From: Heliocidaris tuberculata
Lineage: Eukaryota > Echinodermata > Echinoidea > Camarodonta > Echinometridae
Assembly (NCBI GenBank): GCA_025618425.1
Contig: CM046849.1
Span: forward strand, 32,902,336-32,966,335
Direction: 5' to 3'
DNA: 64,000 bases
How positions within the stretch are numbered: the first letter of the stretch is position 1; every line of letters starts with the position of its first letter. Of this stretch, positions 44,166 through 54,571 are shown one piece after another. A program made the translations under genes and the position numbers. Below the pieces are notes generated by a model. It searched no databases. It was given only the letters and a program-made list of their open reading frames with translations, and was not told where the DNA came from.

Positions 44166-45337
44166 TTTGGTGAGATATTTAGAAGACGAACGTCGCGAAC
44201 AAACTCTTCTTCGAAAAACTTGACTCGAGTATGAACGTATGGGACTAAAATAATAAATTGTCACGTTGTTAAATTGCGTATGAGTTAGTCTTACACGCAG
44301 ACCGTGTTGTGTTACTTTGTGGAATAGTCTGCTAGCACAGACGCTGATTTAATATTTATTGACATAGCAAGCCGAATCATTGGCGTAAGTTGGTTGGAGG
44401 ATGGGGCTATTGTTTATTGGTTTTATTAACCCTCAACAACAGTGGCGGATTTGGGGGGGGGGGCAATCCTGGCCCGTGCCCCCTGAGAAAAAGTATATTG
44501 AGCCCCGCCCCCGCCCCCTTTAGAACTGAGAACCTTTTTATTTTTTTTGCTTGTCAGAGAATTATGGAGGAAAATTATGGAGGAAAAAGTTTTCTCGTCC
44601 TCTCCTCCGTTTAATCTAAATTCCTCCTTTTTCTTTTTCGGCCCTCCTCCTTTTTATGTTATTTGATATTTCTGTTTTGAAATGAAATGTATAAGACTGA
44701 TCTGAGGACATCTAGGCAATTAGATATAAGAAATCATGATTTATGATGCAATTTTACCACGTTTTGAGCCGTCTGATCATATGAATCAAAATGAATTTAA
44801 GAAAATTTATGTTGGAATATAGACCCAATAGCATTTTTATGTTGGCCTATCTATTTCGCGGAAGAATAACTTTCAATCTTTTTATCAAGCTGAATTTTAA
44901 GCAGTACTTGGATGTGCTAACTATCAACAATTGATTTGAGCCACCGTATCTTTAACCCGGCTAGAGGCCGTGCAACCGCCCCGGCCCCCCTTCCAATGGG
45001 CTAGAAATTGATAAGGGGGGAGGGGGCAGATCTTCCCAAATTAGGGATTCAATATGGACATGATGGATCTGGACAGCTCCTTTCTCTTGTAGACCCATGA
45101 GCAAGATGCACTGAGATTTTCCCTCAGCCTTTAAGTAGGAGCTATATAGCCAGTTCACCCAATGCTGGATACGCCAACCACATCACCATCACCACCACCA
45201 CCAGTGGCGTAGCCAGGATTTTGTAGAAGGGGGGCACACAAATGCAGGGCTCTCAACTTTGGGGAACTGCTTGGAGCTAGGTAGATTCGTACTTTTTCTT
45301 CTCGCCAGCCCGCCAAAAGTCGCTCGGGGGGGGGTGG

Positions 45338-45368
<31 letters not shown>

Positions 45369-45494
45369 GGTCAGCCATCCGAAAGTCACTCAGTAGGGGG
45401 GAGGGGGATGCTTTTAAGGGGTTCAGTTTTCCTCCATAATTCTCTGACGAGGAAAAACAAATTATCATTTCGACAAGCAGGGGCGCACAATCTG

Positions 45495-45905
45495 ATGCAC
45501 TGATAAGTGCATCAGATGTCTTCTCCATGTTCTTCTGCTTGTTTCACATAATCATTCAGAAGATAATATTTCAGCTTGCGTCTAAAAACATATAACGAGG
45601 TAGATTTAGGAATAGAAAGGAATCTAACATTTTTAATGTTTCTAATTGCTCGTTTCTGAATAGGTAAAATCTTGTCAAGTAGGGTTTTCGCCCCGTTACC
45701 ACAAGCAAGCAGGGATATTATGAGGTGATATAAGAGTAGAATATAAGGATGATAAAATATGGGATGGAAATTCGTGCTTTATTTTGTTTAGAATACCTGA
45801 ATTTCTAGACAAAAGTTTACATACGTAATTTATATGTACCTTCCATGACAAATCACTGTCAATGTAAATGCCAAGAAATTTAGTGGATTCGACCTAATCT
45901 GTATA
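45495..45905 (-). pseudogene. LINE reverse transcriptase C-terminal remnant (antisense)
   Basis: Reading the minus strand from about 45895 gives VESTKFLGIYIDSDLSWKVH, then YVCKLLSRNSGILNK and LYSTLISP, the thumb region of jockey/CR1-type reverse transcriptases. Further on come IQKRAIRNIKN and SLYVFRRKLKYYLLNDY. The frame is broken and pieces expected between these blocks are missing, so it is an old internally deleted copy. Confidence 0.7.
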
Positions 45906-46172
45906 AGCCATAAATTTCGCGGCCATAAATTTTCGCGAATAGGACTAACCGGACTATTTCGCGAGTGGTTGAATTCGCGGTCGGAAAATTCTCAAATCTA
46001 CAAACAGCGGTGATGATTGTACTTTTGCAAAGCGAAGTGGTGAATTTCTGACCAGGAGTTCATCCGACTTCTTATGCTGGCAATATTTTGGCGTGTTGTT
46101 AAATTCGCGACCCACTCGCGATTTGCGAAATTCGCGAAAATAAAACCCCCGCGAAATATATGGCGTATACAG
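45896..46172. mobile_element. foldback element, ends CTGTATAAGCCATAAATTTC
   Basis: Left CTGTATAAGCCATAAATTTC-GCG, right CGCGAAATATATGGCGTATA-CAG. CGCGAA words cluster at both ends as in the element at 20710-21574, so probably the same superfamily. Confidence 0.65.
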
Positions 46173-46374
46173 TAAGTTAGTATTTTGCACAAGTATGTTT
46201 CCTGGTAGTGATCTAAAAGAATGTAGTGAAGGACATTTTAAAAGTTTTTATATTTTTTATACGCACTCTATATACGCAAGCACACAAACACATTTCTTTC
46301 TCCTTTTCAAAAAATAATTTTCGTTTCGTTCTCTCTTCCTCCTCGTCTCTCAGGACAAAACAATGTAAAATGAA

Positions 46375-46470
46375 TACCCCTATGGATATATACCCCTATG
46401 GATATACCCCTATGGATATATCCCTATGGATGTACTCCTATGAATATACCCCTATACCCCTATGGATATA
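46375..46470. repeat. minisatellite CCCCTATGGATATA
   Basis: Six to seven imperfect units of 14-16 bp, about 400 bp upstream of sulfotransferase copy 1. It translates as repeated Tyr-Pro-Met-Asp-Ile, which is an artefact. Confidence 0.85.
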
Positions 46471-46695
46471 ACTCACTTGCTGAAAAATTGACTTCTTCAT
46501 TTTCTATTATTGTTATAATATGGGGGGGGGGGGGTTGCTTTAATTATGAAGTTCGAAGACCATATCCACTGGATTTTCCCATAAGATGAATTTGAATCCA
46601 CCAGAATAGTACTTGAAAATGGTGGATCACTGAATTAATTTTTATTATGTCTAATGTATGAATTGGGTCACAAGAGTTGTTTATTCGTTTCTGTC

Positions 46696-46871
46696 TATTT
46701 CTCTTATTGAAAGTATTCATACTGTCGTTTCACGGGAGAATGAATTTGAACCATTGATTCTTTTTTGAGGCCAGTGCTTTTCGTTATGAATATAGCATAT
46801 ACATGTACATGTACACAGCTGACCATAATTATTGAATTTCAACTAAGGCGGTTTCTTGTAGTGAAGGCGTT
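46696..46871 (+). promoter_or_regulatory. upstream segment shared by the sulfotransferase-like genes (copy 1)
   Basis: TCTTATTGAAAGTATTCAT and GAAGAATRRATTT-type words recur at the same distance before copies 2 (about 50635-50754) and 3 (about 58290-58410). Shared retention fits a common promoter or 5' UTR, but common descent alone could explain it. Confidence 0.35.
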
Positions 46872-47161
46872 ATGGCTGCGAGCGAACGATCAGCCACTCC
46901 TACTGACAGAAGTCGTGCAATAATCTGGTGTGTACCTCGTTCCGTTTCTACAGCTCTCACCAAGTGTCTCAGTTTCATTGAAGACATTCAGGTGTGGTTC
47001 GAACCCTACACATACTGCCGAGTAGCCCAAGTGAATTTGAGACAACAGCTAGGCCTTGATTTACCGAACGAATATGAAGGGAATGAAGAGATTTACAAAC
47101 GAATGACGGATCACTTCAGAGAGACTGGACAGGGTAATACAACGAAACCAGAACATCTGTC
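46872..47161 (+). CDS. sulfotransferase-like copy 1, exon 1
   Basis: The ATG is in the context GGCGTTATGGC and starts MAASERSATPTDRSRAIIW. Donor GTAAGT begins at 47162. Carries the P-loop. Confidence 0.88.
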
Positions 47162-48582
47162 GTAAGTTAACCTATAATCATCATGACTGATCCCTTTTTG
47201 AGAAAATAATATACTCATATTGAAAATGACTCCAAGTGAAGGAATGGCAAATCTGATGAACTGAGTGGTTTAGCTCTAGGTCTAAAATCTCTCCTCATAA
47301 ACAGGACAATCTTTTCCTTCAGTAGGGAACTTCTGAGTCGGGGGCACAACGCCTGCACCTTACATTTTCTCTGAACTCCAAAAAGTGCTCCTTCAGTGAC
47401 CCTATATACTTAAACCTGCCTCTTTAGATCACTAGAACATTTCTCCTATATATATATTTAAGCTCTTAAACTGTAGCTTCAATTATTTTGGGGTTTTCTT
47501 TTTTCTTTCTTTTTCCCCCCTCTCTTTTTTAAAAACTGGTCAATATTGCTCAAATTAGCACGTTTCTTTCTTTTTTTTTTCTTTTGATTTAACGGCTGTA
47601 ACTATTTTTAGTTGTTTTTTCCAAAGGGTTCTCTGAAATACAAGGCATGCTTACTTCACTTATGTTTGAGTGATGTTCTGTTATATCTATATGTTTCAAT
47701 TCATATTTTTGTTAGGTTCCTGTTCTTAATTTTCACATGTACTGTTTACAAATATTGTAAAAGATATATACGTTTGTGGAAATCAATCAACTTTGAAACT
47801 TTGTATTATGTAATGTAGTGACCTTTAACCTATAAAGTGGAAATGTCCCTCTGGTTTGATAAGATCCTATGCAGGTTAACAAAATCCTATCATGTGTAAT
47901 ATCTTTGTTGGTTACTTTATTTGTATTTTACAGTTATACAACGAGTATCCGTTTGTTGCAACGCTCAACTAGTCCTCATGTCTTGGTAAAAGATATGGCA
48001 TTCGCCTTTTCTCCAGAAAAATACAAGTTTATCCCAGAAGGTTTCAACCATATCTTCCTCATCCGTCATCCTCTTCGAGTCTTCACCTCGCTTCGAAAAT
48101 CATTATTTGGTCAACTATCAGCTTTGGGTCTGTTGACTGGAGAAGATGCTGGAGAAGAAACGTTCGACCTTCAACGTCACTACCCCTACTCAAATCCAGG
48201 CACTTTGCTGCATAAAGATGTTTATGACATGTGGAAACATGTACAAGAAAATCTGGGTGCAGAATCGATTGTGATCGACGCCGACGATCTGTTGTCGAAT
48301 CCAGCCGAAATGGTGCCGAAGATCTGCCGAGCGGCGGGGTTGCCATACGACGAGTCGCTCTTGAAGTGGGATGGGTCTCCCGAAGTGACGAAGTCTTGGG
48401 TGGTTCCTGCTGAAGACATTGTTGAGAAGATGGTTTACATCTATGGAACTGCGATCAGGAGCAGCGAATTCCTACCAGCAAGCAGGATGCCATTACGTGA
48501 TGAAGTTAGTCCTGACGTCATCAGCTTAACCGATCAATCCATGAAGTATTATGACGAAATGTATGAAGCTAGGCTCGTCTAA
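46872..48582 (+). CDS. P-loop sulfotransferase-like protein, tandem copy 1 (2 exons, 312 aa)
   Basis: Exons 46872-47161 and 47934-48582 join through a phase-2 intron (GTAAGT...TTTTACAG) into 313 codons with TAA. Residues 19-31 (WCVPRSVSTALTK) look like the 5'-phosphosulfate loop of sulfotransferases, and HIFLIRHPLRVFTSLRKS (RHP at 141-143) like the 3'-phosphate-binding motif, so PAPS-dependent sulfation of an unknown acceptor is inferred. I recall similar animal proteins annotated misleadingly as 'branched-chain-amino-acid aminotransferase-like'. The C-terminal half has ENLGAESIVIDADDLLSNPA and ICRAAGLPYDESLLKWDGSP. There is no signal peptide or membrane segment in the spliced product, so it is probably cytosolic. 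It is the most divergent copy: two codons shorter at the N terminus and one at the C terminus, with EARLV in place of EVRIKV. Confidence 0.85.
47934..48582 (+). CDS. sulfotransferase-like copy 1, exon 2
   Basis: Acceptor ATTTTACAG ends at 47933. Carries RHP and the C-terminal half; TAA at 48580-48582. Confidence 0.9.
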
Positions 48583-49005
48583 AACACATCGTCATCCTAC
48601 CATGTCGACCATGACGACCATGACACCCCCCCCCCCCTCAATTTTTCTTTAAAAAAAGTAGTGGCACTCAAATCACGGTTTGTTTTAACTCATCTATTAA
48701 GGAACCCATATCATTGTCAATGATGATTTCCTCTCGGCTGATAGGTGATTACTTAACCAGTTAAACAAAATGAGTAACCTAAAAAATAAGGGGAGGGGGT
48801 GGGACATCTATTTCAGTCACTGCTGCTTATATCATTAAAGTTGACACCGTTTTTTTTTTCTATAAAAAAATTATAAATATGTGTATTTTTTAACATTTTA
48901 TTTAAACAAAGTTCATGTTGCCTATTACAACTACAAATTGATTAGCACACAATGCTAAACCAACCATAATGAATCTCGCAGCCTACACATGAAACCCACG
49001 ATCTT

Positions 49006-49499
49006 TTTTGTATTTATGTTTTTATTGAAAACCAAAAACAGAAACATAAAACACAAAAATAACAAACAAATATAAACATATATACATGTATATATATATA
49101 CAATGAGTTAAGTCCAATAACATGCATCATAAATAAAAAGGGTATCTTAACATGTCTATTTACATAAAGTGAAAACAGAGGTTATTCAAAGGGTTTCTAT
49201 TAGAATTTCAGATCAAAAGACCATTTTTTGAAATGTAAGCATAACTTATCATTCTTTTGTGCAATTTTATACTCAATATTCTATTTTACTTTCAATAAAG
49301 CCATAAAAGCTTCAAAATTTAACTCAGACTTTTGAAACTTGCATCGAATGACATAGAATTTAAAGCATAAGAATATAAAATTGATACATGTATCGTGGCA
49401 ACTGCCTGTATCAACTCCAAATACATAATTAAAATCTGAGTAAACAGTAAACTGACCTGTACATTTATCAATGGCATCAGTAACGCTTTTCCAAAGATG
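49006..49499 (-). mobile_element. 5'-truncated LINE insertion (antisense) with 16-bp target duplication
   Basis: Flanked by TGAAACCCACGATCTT at 48990-49005 and 49500-49515. The minus strand reads HLWKSVTDAIDKCTGQ ... INFIFLCFKFYVIRCKFQKS and ends EAFMALLKVK, resembling the C terminus of L1/Tx1-type LINE ORF2. About 220 bp of 3' UTR follows, then AATAAA and an A-rich tail at the left end, as target-primed reverse transcription predicts. Confidence 0.75.
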
Positions 49500-49863
49500 T
49501 GAAACCCACGATCTTGGCATCTCCAATCAAGACGTGTATAAACCACTCGACTACGACACCTCTACGGTATTATGGGAGATTGAAGTGACTTGAATAAATA
49601 ACATTTCAATATTTGATCAGTCTATTTTCCTTCCGTTTTGAAACGTGTTTTCAGAAAATTAGTGGTTAAGGTTGTATAGAATAATATTTCTTTAACGGTA
49701 ATATATTTTTTATTGTGAAGCCTATAGTAATGAGGAATACTTAGATCATGTAGATAGAAACCCTTTGAATTTTCGTAGAATACAGACCATTACACCCCAT
49801 TCACACCGAAGAGACCGACATTAGAAAGTAACCGTTACCCCGATTAGCAAAATGTCAATCTGG

Positions 49864-49997
49864 GCCCTGTTTCATAAAACTTGTCATCAATGGCAAGTTG
49901 CAATAACTGTTATAAGCTGCTGAAATCCTTGCATCTGATTGGCTGAAAGCAAATTTGTCGGTAAAAATCACCGACAAGACACTTGATGAAACGCCCC
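49864..49997. mobile_element. foldback MITE, GTTTCAT family, copy 3, TSD CTGG
   Basis: Flanked by CTGG (49860-49863 and 49998-50001). The paralogous flank of copy 3 has CAATCTGGAGTCGC without the element (about 58014-58027), an empty site. Confidence 0.85.
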
Positions 49998-50260
49998 CTG
50001 GAGTCGCTTTGGCAGTGTGACTGAGGTATATGGTGGTTGGTGGATCCAGTTTCCGAACATTTTTCAGAAAATCAACAATAGCAAATAAAATATGAAACGA
50101 ATATCTGTCAAACTTACATAATGAATGCTCAAAGTCCTACAGATAAAGAAGTTGATGGAATTTTAAAAAGACAACGTAGATTTGATACGATATTCCCTTC
50201 CGAGTGAACCCCTTCCCAACGACGTTGCGTTTAGGTCCCTTGAAAAAGGTACTTTATTTC

Positions 50261-50365
50261 CGAACGTGTGAAACCTATGGGAAAAAGACACAACCTTTGT
50301 TTCAATAGTGTGGTTTTCATACGCGTAGTCCGCGCATATGAAAACCCATAACTGTACACGTTCGG
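50261..50365. repeat. inverted repeat with CGAACGTGTGAAACCTATGG arms
   Basis: The arms CGAACGTGTGAAACCTATGG and CCCATAACTGTACACGTTCG enclose a second palindromic pair TTTTCATACGCG / CGCGCATATGAAAA. Confidence 0.5.
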
Positions 50366-50415
50366 TAATACAATCTGTTCGGAAATACAATCCATCCATC
50401 CATATCCTTGAGAGG

Positions 50416-50575
50416 CAGTGGCGGATCTACATAGAGGGAAACCCGGCCCGTGCCCCCTCTTTTGAAACCCAACTGGCATACCTTAAGTACACAATGAGAA
50501 AAAAAAATGCCCCTTTAATTGTGTACTTTTCCGGCTCTGTGCCCCCACTTTTACAAAATCCTCGATCCGCCCCTG
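50416..50575. mobile_element. hAT-type MITE, 8-bp target duplication TTGAGAGG
   Basis: The ends CAGTGGCGGATC and GATCCGCCCCTG are flanked by TTGAGAGG at 50408-50415 and 50576-50583. The copy 3 flank has a single ATGAGAGGACAATGCGG, the empty site. Eight-bp duplications and CA...TG ends fit hAT. Confidence 0.85.
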
Positions 50576-50754
50576 TTGAGAGGGACAATGCGGTTATCGC
50601 TTTCAGTTTCAGTCTATAATATAATATACATGTATTTGTCTTATTGAAGGCATTCATGTTCTATTACATGGAAGAATAGATTTCAACTCTTTTCATCGAT
50701 CTGAACGTTAGCCATTGAATTTTATTCGTAACGCTTCTTCACAGTGGAAGCATC

Positions 50755-51050
50755 ATGGCTGCGAGTAGGCCCTGTGAACGACAAGCTCCTACTGACAAAA
50801 GTCGCACCATCATCTGGTGTGTACCTCGCTCTGTTTCTACAGCTCTCACCAAGTGTCTCAGTTTCATTGAAGACATCCAGGTGTGGTTCGAACCCTACAC
50901 ATTCTGCCGGATCACCCAAGTGAATGTGAAACAACAGTTAGGCCTTGATCTGCCGAACGAATATGAAGGGAATGAAGAGATTTACCAACAAGTGACGGAT
51001 CACTTCAGAAAGACTGGACAGGCCAATATGACTAATCCGAAAAACTTGTC
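50755..51050 (+). CDS. sulfotransferase-like copy 2, exon 1
   Basis: Donor GTAAGT at 51051. Includes FIEDIQVWFEPYTFCRITQV and GLDLPNEYEGNEEIY. Confidence 0.88.
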
Positions 51051-53072
51051 GTAAGTTTTCTTGATTCAAGAACGTAGAGTATTTAATTTCCATTAGTCGG
51101 CAAAGACAATAATACAAGAGCTGTCCCTGACAGCGCGGTCTGGGCCCGATTGAGTTTGCGCACAGAATTCTACACAGAATTCTACACTACGTAACATAAC
51201 TGTTTTTGGTCACACCAAGGAGTTAGTTCCTTGGTCACACTAGTGAGAGTAAAACAGAACAAAAAAGTGAATAACAGGTATGTGTCTTATGACGTTCAAA
51301 TTACTCACATACAGTTATATGAAATCATATACAAGTATAGGGCGTTATAGGCGTCGATTCGTTCGAAATAGACAAAGCATTGGAGGGGCAGAGCATTGTT
51401 CACAGAGCACAATGCTTATGCCCCCTCCAATGCTTTATCTATACCGAACGAATCGACGCCTCTGGGCATATGATATATTTATTTATGGTTAACATTTCAG
51501 TGTCAATTAGGAGCCTAGAAAAGGTACATTGCATGGGGTAGTTTTCAACATAGAAACCATTTTAAAATTTTGTACTGATGACTGAAAGCAGCAGATTAAA
51601 GTGATGGTGAATCGATCGAGAGAGAGAGAGAGAGAGAGAAAGAAAGAGAGAGAGAGAGAGAGATTTTTTTTTTTTTTTTTTTCCTCCCAATCGAGGATTT
51701 TATTTACAAAAATCAAAATATAGACAACAATTACTGCGTAATTACAAGAATATTCTTCAACAATGTTGTTCAAAATCCACTAGTTAAACATTCAGAATTT
51801 AAGTCTGTACAACATAATAGGTTTCCAATGATAGCATTTCAATGAACGTAAATAGGCCACCTCCGCAATGCTTTCATCTCAAAGTGCAATATCAACGAAC
51901 AAACACTCACCTGTTATGCATAAGCAGGATCGCGGACCGCATACATCGGTCGGTGCTATATAGCCCAATAACACTTAAAGTATGCAGTCCGCGATCCCAC
52001 TGTTTGATTACATTACGTAAATGGTCCATTCAAATGTAATACAATAATTTATTAGGTAACTTACAGTCTTCTTTTCCTCTTGTTTCATTTAAGAGTACCC
52101 TTTTTTCTACTTCTCTTTTAAATAAAAAAATCAGACCATTCTTTCTTCTATCGTGGCCAGATGCATTTAGAGAGAGAGAGATGCCAGTTCACAAAATTCT
52201 TTTTTTTAAACATATTTTTTGTCAAAAGATTCAATGTATCATCATCTCCAGATCGAACAAACAGGGCTCTAACCATGGGTTCTCTAAAAAAATTTATTTC
52301 TCCATTGCTTTGTACTTGGAAATATTTGAATAACATAGAAGACAGAATAACATTTCAGAAAATTCACACCGAAAAAGCAGTTCAAACTTTATTTCCTTCT
52401 TATTTTTTTTTGTTTTGCAGTTATGCAATGACCAGTCTTCTGTTGGAGCAGTCAGCTAGTCCTCATGTCTTGGTGAAAGATATGTCATTTTCTCTTTCTC
52501 CAGGACAATACAAGTTTATCCCGAAAGGCTTCAAACATATCTTTCTAATTCGTCATCCTCTCAGAGTATTTAACTCGCTTCGAAAATCAGTATATGGCCA
52601 ACTGTCCGCTTTGGGTATGTTAACCGGCGAAGCTGCAGTCGAAGAAACATTCGACATTGGGCGAGACGACCCATACGCAAATTCAGGGGCATTGGCACAT
52701 AAAGATGTTTACGACATGTGGAAACATGTCAAAGAAAATCTGGGGGCCGAATCGATTGTGTTCGACACCGACGACCTGTTGTCGAATCCAGCCGAAATGG
52801 TGCCGAAGATATGCCGAGCGGCGGGGCTGCCATACGACGAGTCGCTCTTGAAGTGGGATGGGTCTCCCGAAGTGACGAAGAATTGGATGGTTGCTGCAGA
52901 CGACATCGTGCAGAGAATGGTATACTTCTACGAAACTGCTGTCAGGAGCAGCGAATTCCTACCTGCAAGTAAGATGCCATCACGTGACGAAGTTAGCCCG
53001 GACGTCCTCAGATGTACCGATCAGGTTATGAAATATTATGACGAAATGTATGAAGTTAGGATCAAGGTTTAA
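50755..53072 (+). CDS. P-loop sulfotransferase-like protein, tandem copy 2 (2 exons, 315 aa)
   Basis: Exons 50755-51050 and 52421-53072 join in phase 2 into 316 codons with TAA. P-loop WCVPRSVSTALTK at 21-33; LIRHPLRVFNSLRKS with RHP at 143-145. It starts MAASRPCERQAPTDKSRTII in the context GCATCATGGC, identical in copy 3. Protein and non-coding sequence are far closer to copy 3 than to copy 1. The substrate is unknown; sulfotransferase activity is inferred from the two motifs. An AATAAA signal lies at 53490-53495. The intron holds a hairpin, a (GA)n tract and a small inverted repeat. Confidence 0.86.
51350..51460. repeat. 111-bp hairpin in the intron of sulfotransferase copy 2
   Basis: About 50-bp arms: GGCGTCGATTCGTTCG...AAAGCATTGGAGGGG and its near-exact complement; the loop is under 20 bp. 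It is absent from the intron of copy 3. Confidence 0.7.
51618..51662. repeat. (GA)n microsatellite
   Basis: GA repeats with one AAAGAAA interruption, then a T run. The homologous point of copy 3 intron also has (GA)n, at 60078-60104. Confidence 0.85.
51928..51997. repeat. 70-bp inverted repeat GGATCGCGGACCGCATAC
   Basis: GGATCGCGGACCGCATAC against GTATGCAGTCCGCGATCC: 17 of 18 positions pair, with a ~34-bp loop. Confidence 0.6.
52421..53072 (+). CDS. sulfotransferase-like copy 2, exon 2
   Basis: Acceptor GTTTTGCAG ends at 52420. The frame is open for 87 codons upstream into the intron by chance; homology with copies 1 and 3 begins at the acceptor. Confidence 0.9.
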
Positions 53073-53745
53073 TCGTCATTACAAGTCATTTCGAAAAAAA
53101 CATCAAAAAACGTAAAGCCTTTGGGATGCTAAGAACACGATTGCAAAGACTTTTGAAGATCAACCTGAGACAACTTTAATTACATTGATGTGCTGACATG
53201 TCAGTGACAGTTTTCATTATCCGAACATGATTTCTTTGCGGTATACGATATGGTATTGAAATTGCCCTTGAGTTGATTTCTCGAAAGTCTAAAGTTACGG
53301 TCGTGTTAAAGGAAGTGCCATAATATGCCTTTGTAGTCATGGTAGCCTCGGTGGTGTTTAATATCATGTATATTAGTTGGCTTTAACACCGATGTGCCTA
53401 TATATCCAAATACACATCATGTCCATAGATTTTTTTTCCCATATTATATTTGTAAGATATGAAATAGATGTATGATGAAATGTATGAAGAATAAACACAG
53501 GTCCCAGTTATTCATCCATCATCCCATGTTCTGAGTTGCTAAGAAAAAAGTGATTTTGAACGTAAATAAGCAAACCTGGTGTCGAGGAGGTTGTAAACGC
53601 AATCTAAACTTCAACCCTAGATCAAAAACTAAACCTAACCCTAAATCTAACCCTAAACCTAACTTAAAACCCAACTTAAAACCCAATAGCAACCCACACT
53701 GTATACCTTTGACGAAATAAAGCCCGAAGCAATTGTCGCCGGAGG
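53073..53745 (+). other. 3' UTR and flank of sulfotransferase copy 2, paralogous to 61945-62620
   Basis: Shared words include AAGCCTTTGGGATGCTAAGA, an AATAAA signal, an AACCCTAAATCTAACCCTAA run (telomere-like but interspersed) and ATTGTCGCCGGAGGA. Homology ends near 53745, marking the right edge of the duplicated block. Confidence 0.7.
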
Positions 53746-53759
53746 AGACCGGGTTTGAG

Positions 53760-53965
53760 GATTTCACTCAGAAAGGAGTGAATTGTCTCCACTCTGTCCA
53801 CATGAGTGATAAAATTTTCACTCTTTAAATGATTGGTGTTTCATTCTTTCCTGAGTGAAAAAGTGATCACTCTTTTTTAACTCGAAAAAGGGTTGTCTCT
53901 CATTTAACTCCTTGTGCGAGTGGAAATTCACTCTCTTTTGAGTGCTTTTTCACTCTTTTACATTT
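53760..53965. repeat. segment dense in CACTC / GAGTG words
   Basis: TCACTCTTT, GAGTGAA and variants recur roughly every 15-30 bp on both strands without a strict period. Confidence 0.5.
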
Positions 53966-54309
53966 AGAGAGTATGAACCGACTCTTAGATTCGAAACTTT
54001 AAGTTTACTTGTAGTTCCAGAACCACAAGCGAGCTTGTAGTTAACGCAGAAACCCCGAGCAGTAGGGGTCCTCCCTCGTAGTTATGGACGGTATGGACAG
54101 AATAAACTTTAGGTTTAGCAAACTCGTTGTTAACGAAAACCTCTCTGTTCGTGTTAAACTATGATCGCTCGACTTGTAATCTCAGAACAACGAGCGTCGT
54201 TGTTTCGGGCCCGTGTGAACCTTCGTCGTTGTTAGTGAGTCTTTGTTTCATTCACTTGAAGTTTCGCTAACTTAAAGTTTCGAAACCACAATTCCCGTAT
54301 TGACGTAGC

Positions 54310-54563
54310 CACTGGCGTAAATCCCGGGGGGGGGGGGGGATGGGGGGATATTCCCCCCACACACTTTTCGAGGAGGGGGGGGGGTGGCCTGTACAATCAT
54401 CCCCCCCCCCCAATTTTCACGAAAGAAATGAAAAAATATATGCCTATGGGTGCTTTTTGAATGACAAAACGTGCCTTGTGTTTTTCAAACAAGATCACGT
54501 TGGCAAATTATTTCAACCATCCCCCCCCCCCCCCTCACTCCTCGATACGGATTTACGCCACTG
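54310..54563. mobile_element. hAT-like MITE, ends CACTGGCGTAAATCC
   Basis: CACTGGCGTAAATCC against GGATTTACGCCACTG. Flanks GACGTAGC (54302-54309) and AACGTAGC (54564-54571) match at 7 of 8 bases, fitting an 8-bp duplication. G and C runs fill the interior. Confidence 0.7.
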
Positions 54564-54571
54564 AACGTAGC

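Larger units (their letters stand above)
44166..46695. other. intergenic, repeat-rich, upstream of GNL2 and of sulfotransferase copy 1
   Basis: The GNL2 promoter must lie at its left end, but no TATA or clear motif is evident. The rest contains hAT-MITE-like ends (CAGTGGCGGATTTGG near 44432, CAGTGGCGTAGCCAGG near 45201), a T run at 45340-45368, a LINE remnant, a foldback element and a minisatellite. Confidence 0.5.
48583..50754. other. intergenic between sulfotransferase copies 1 and 2
   Basis: No gene. It contains an antisense LINE insertion, two MITEs with clear target duplications and a foldback element. From about 49768 on it is homologous to the flank of copy 3 (from about 57323). Confidence 0.6.

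Noticed and set aside
47869..48582. 237-codon ORF extending exon 2 of sulfotransferase copy 1 upstream, with a hydrophobic N terminus like a signal anchor
   Set aside because: The extra residues are intron read-through; the acceptor at 47933 and homology with copies 2 and 3 start the exon later, and the product would lack the P-loop.
52161..53072. 303-codon ORF extending exon 2 of sulfotransferase copy 2
   Set aside because: Its first 87 codons are intron sequence with no counterpart in copies 1 or 3.
53636..53690. Telomere-like CCTAA-rich run
   Set aside because: Short, irregular, and duplicated with the gene flank at 62520-62565; an interspersed repeat, not a telomere.
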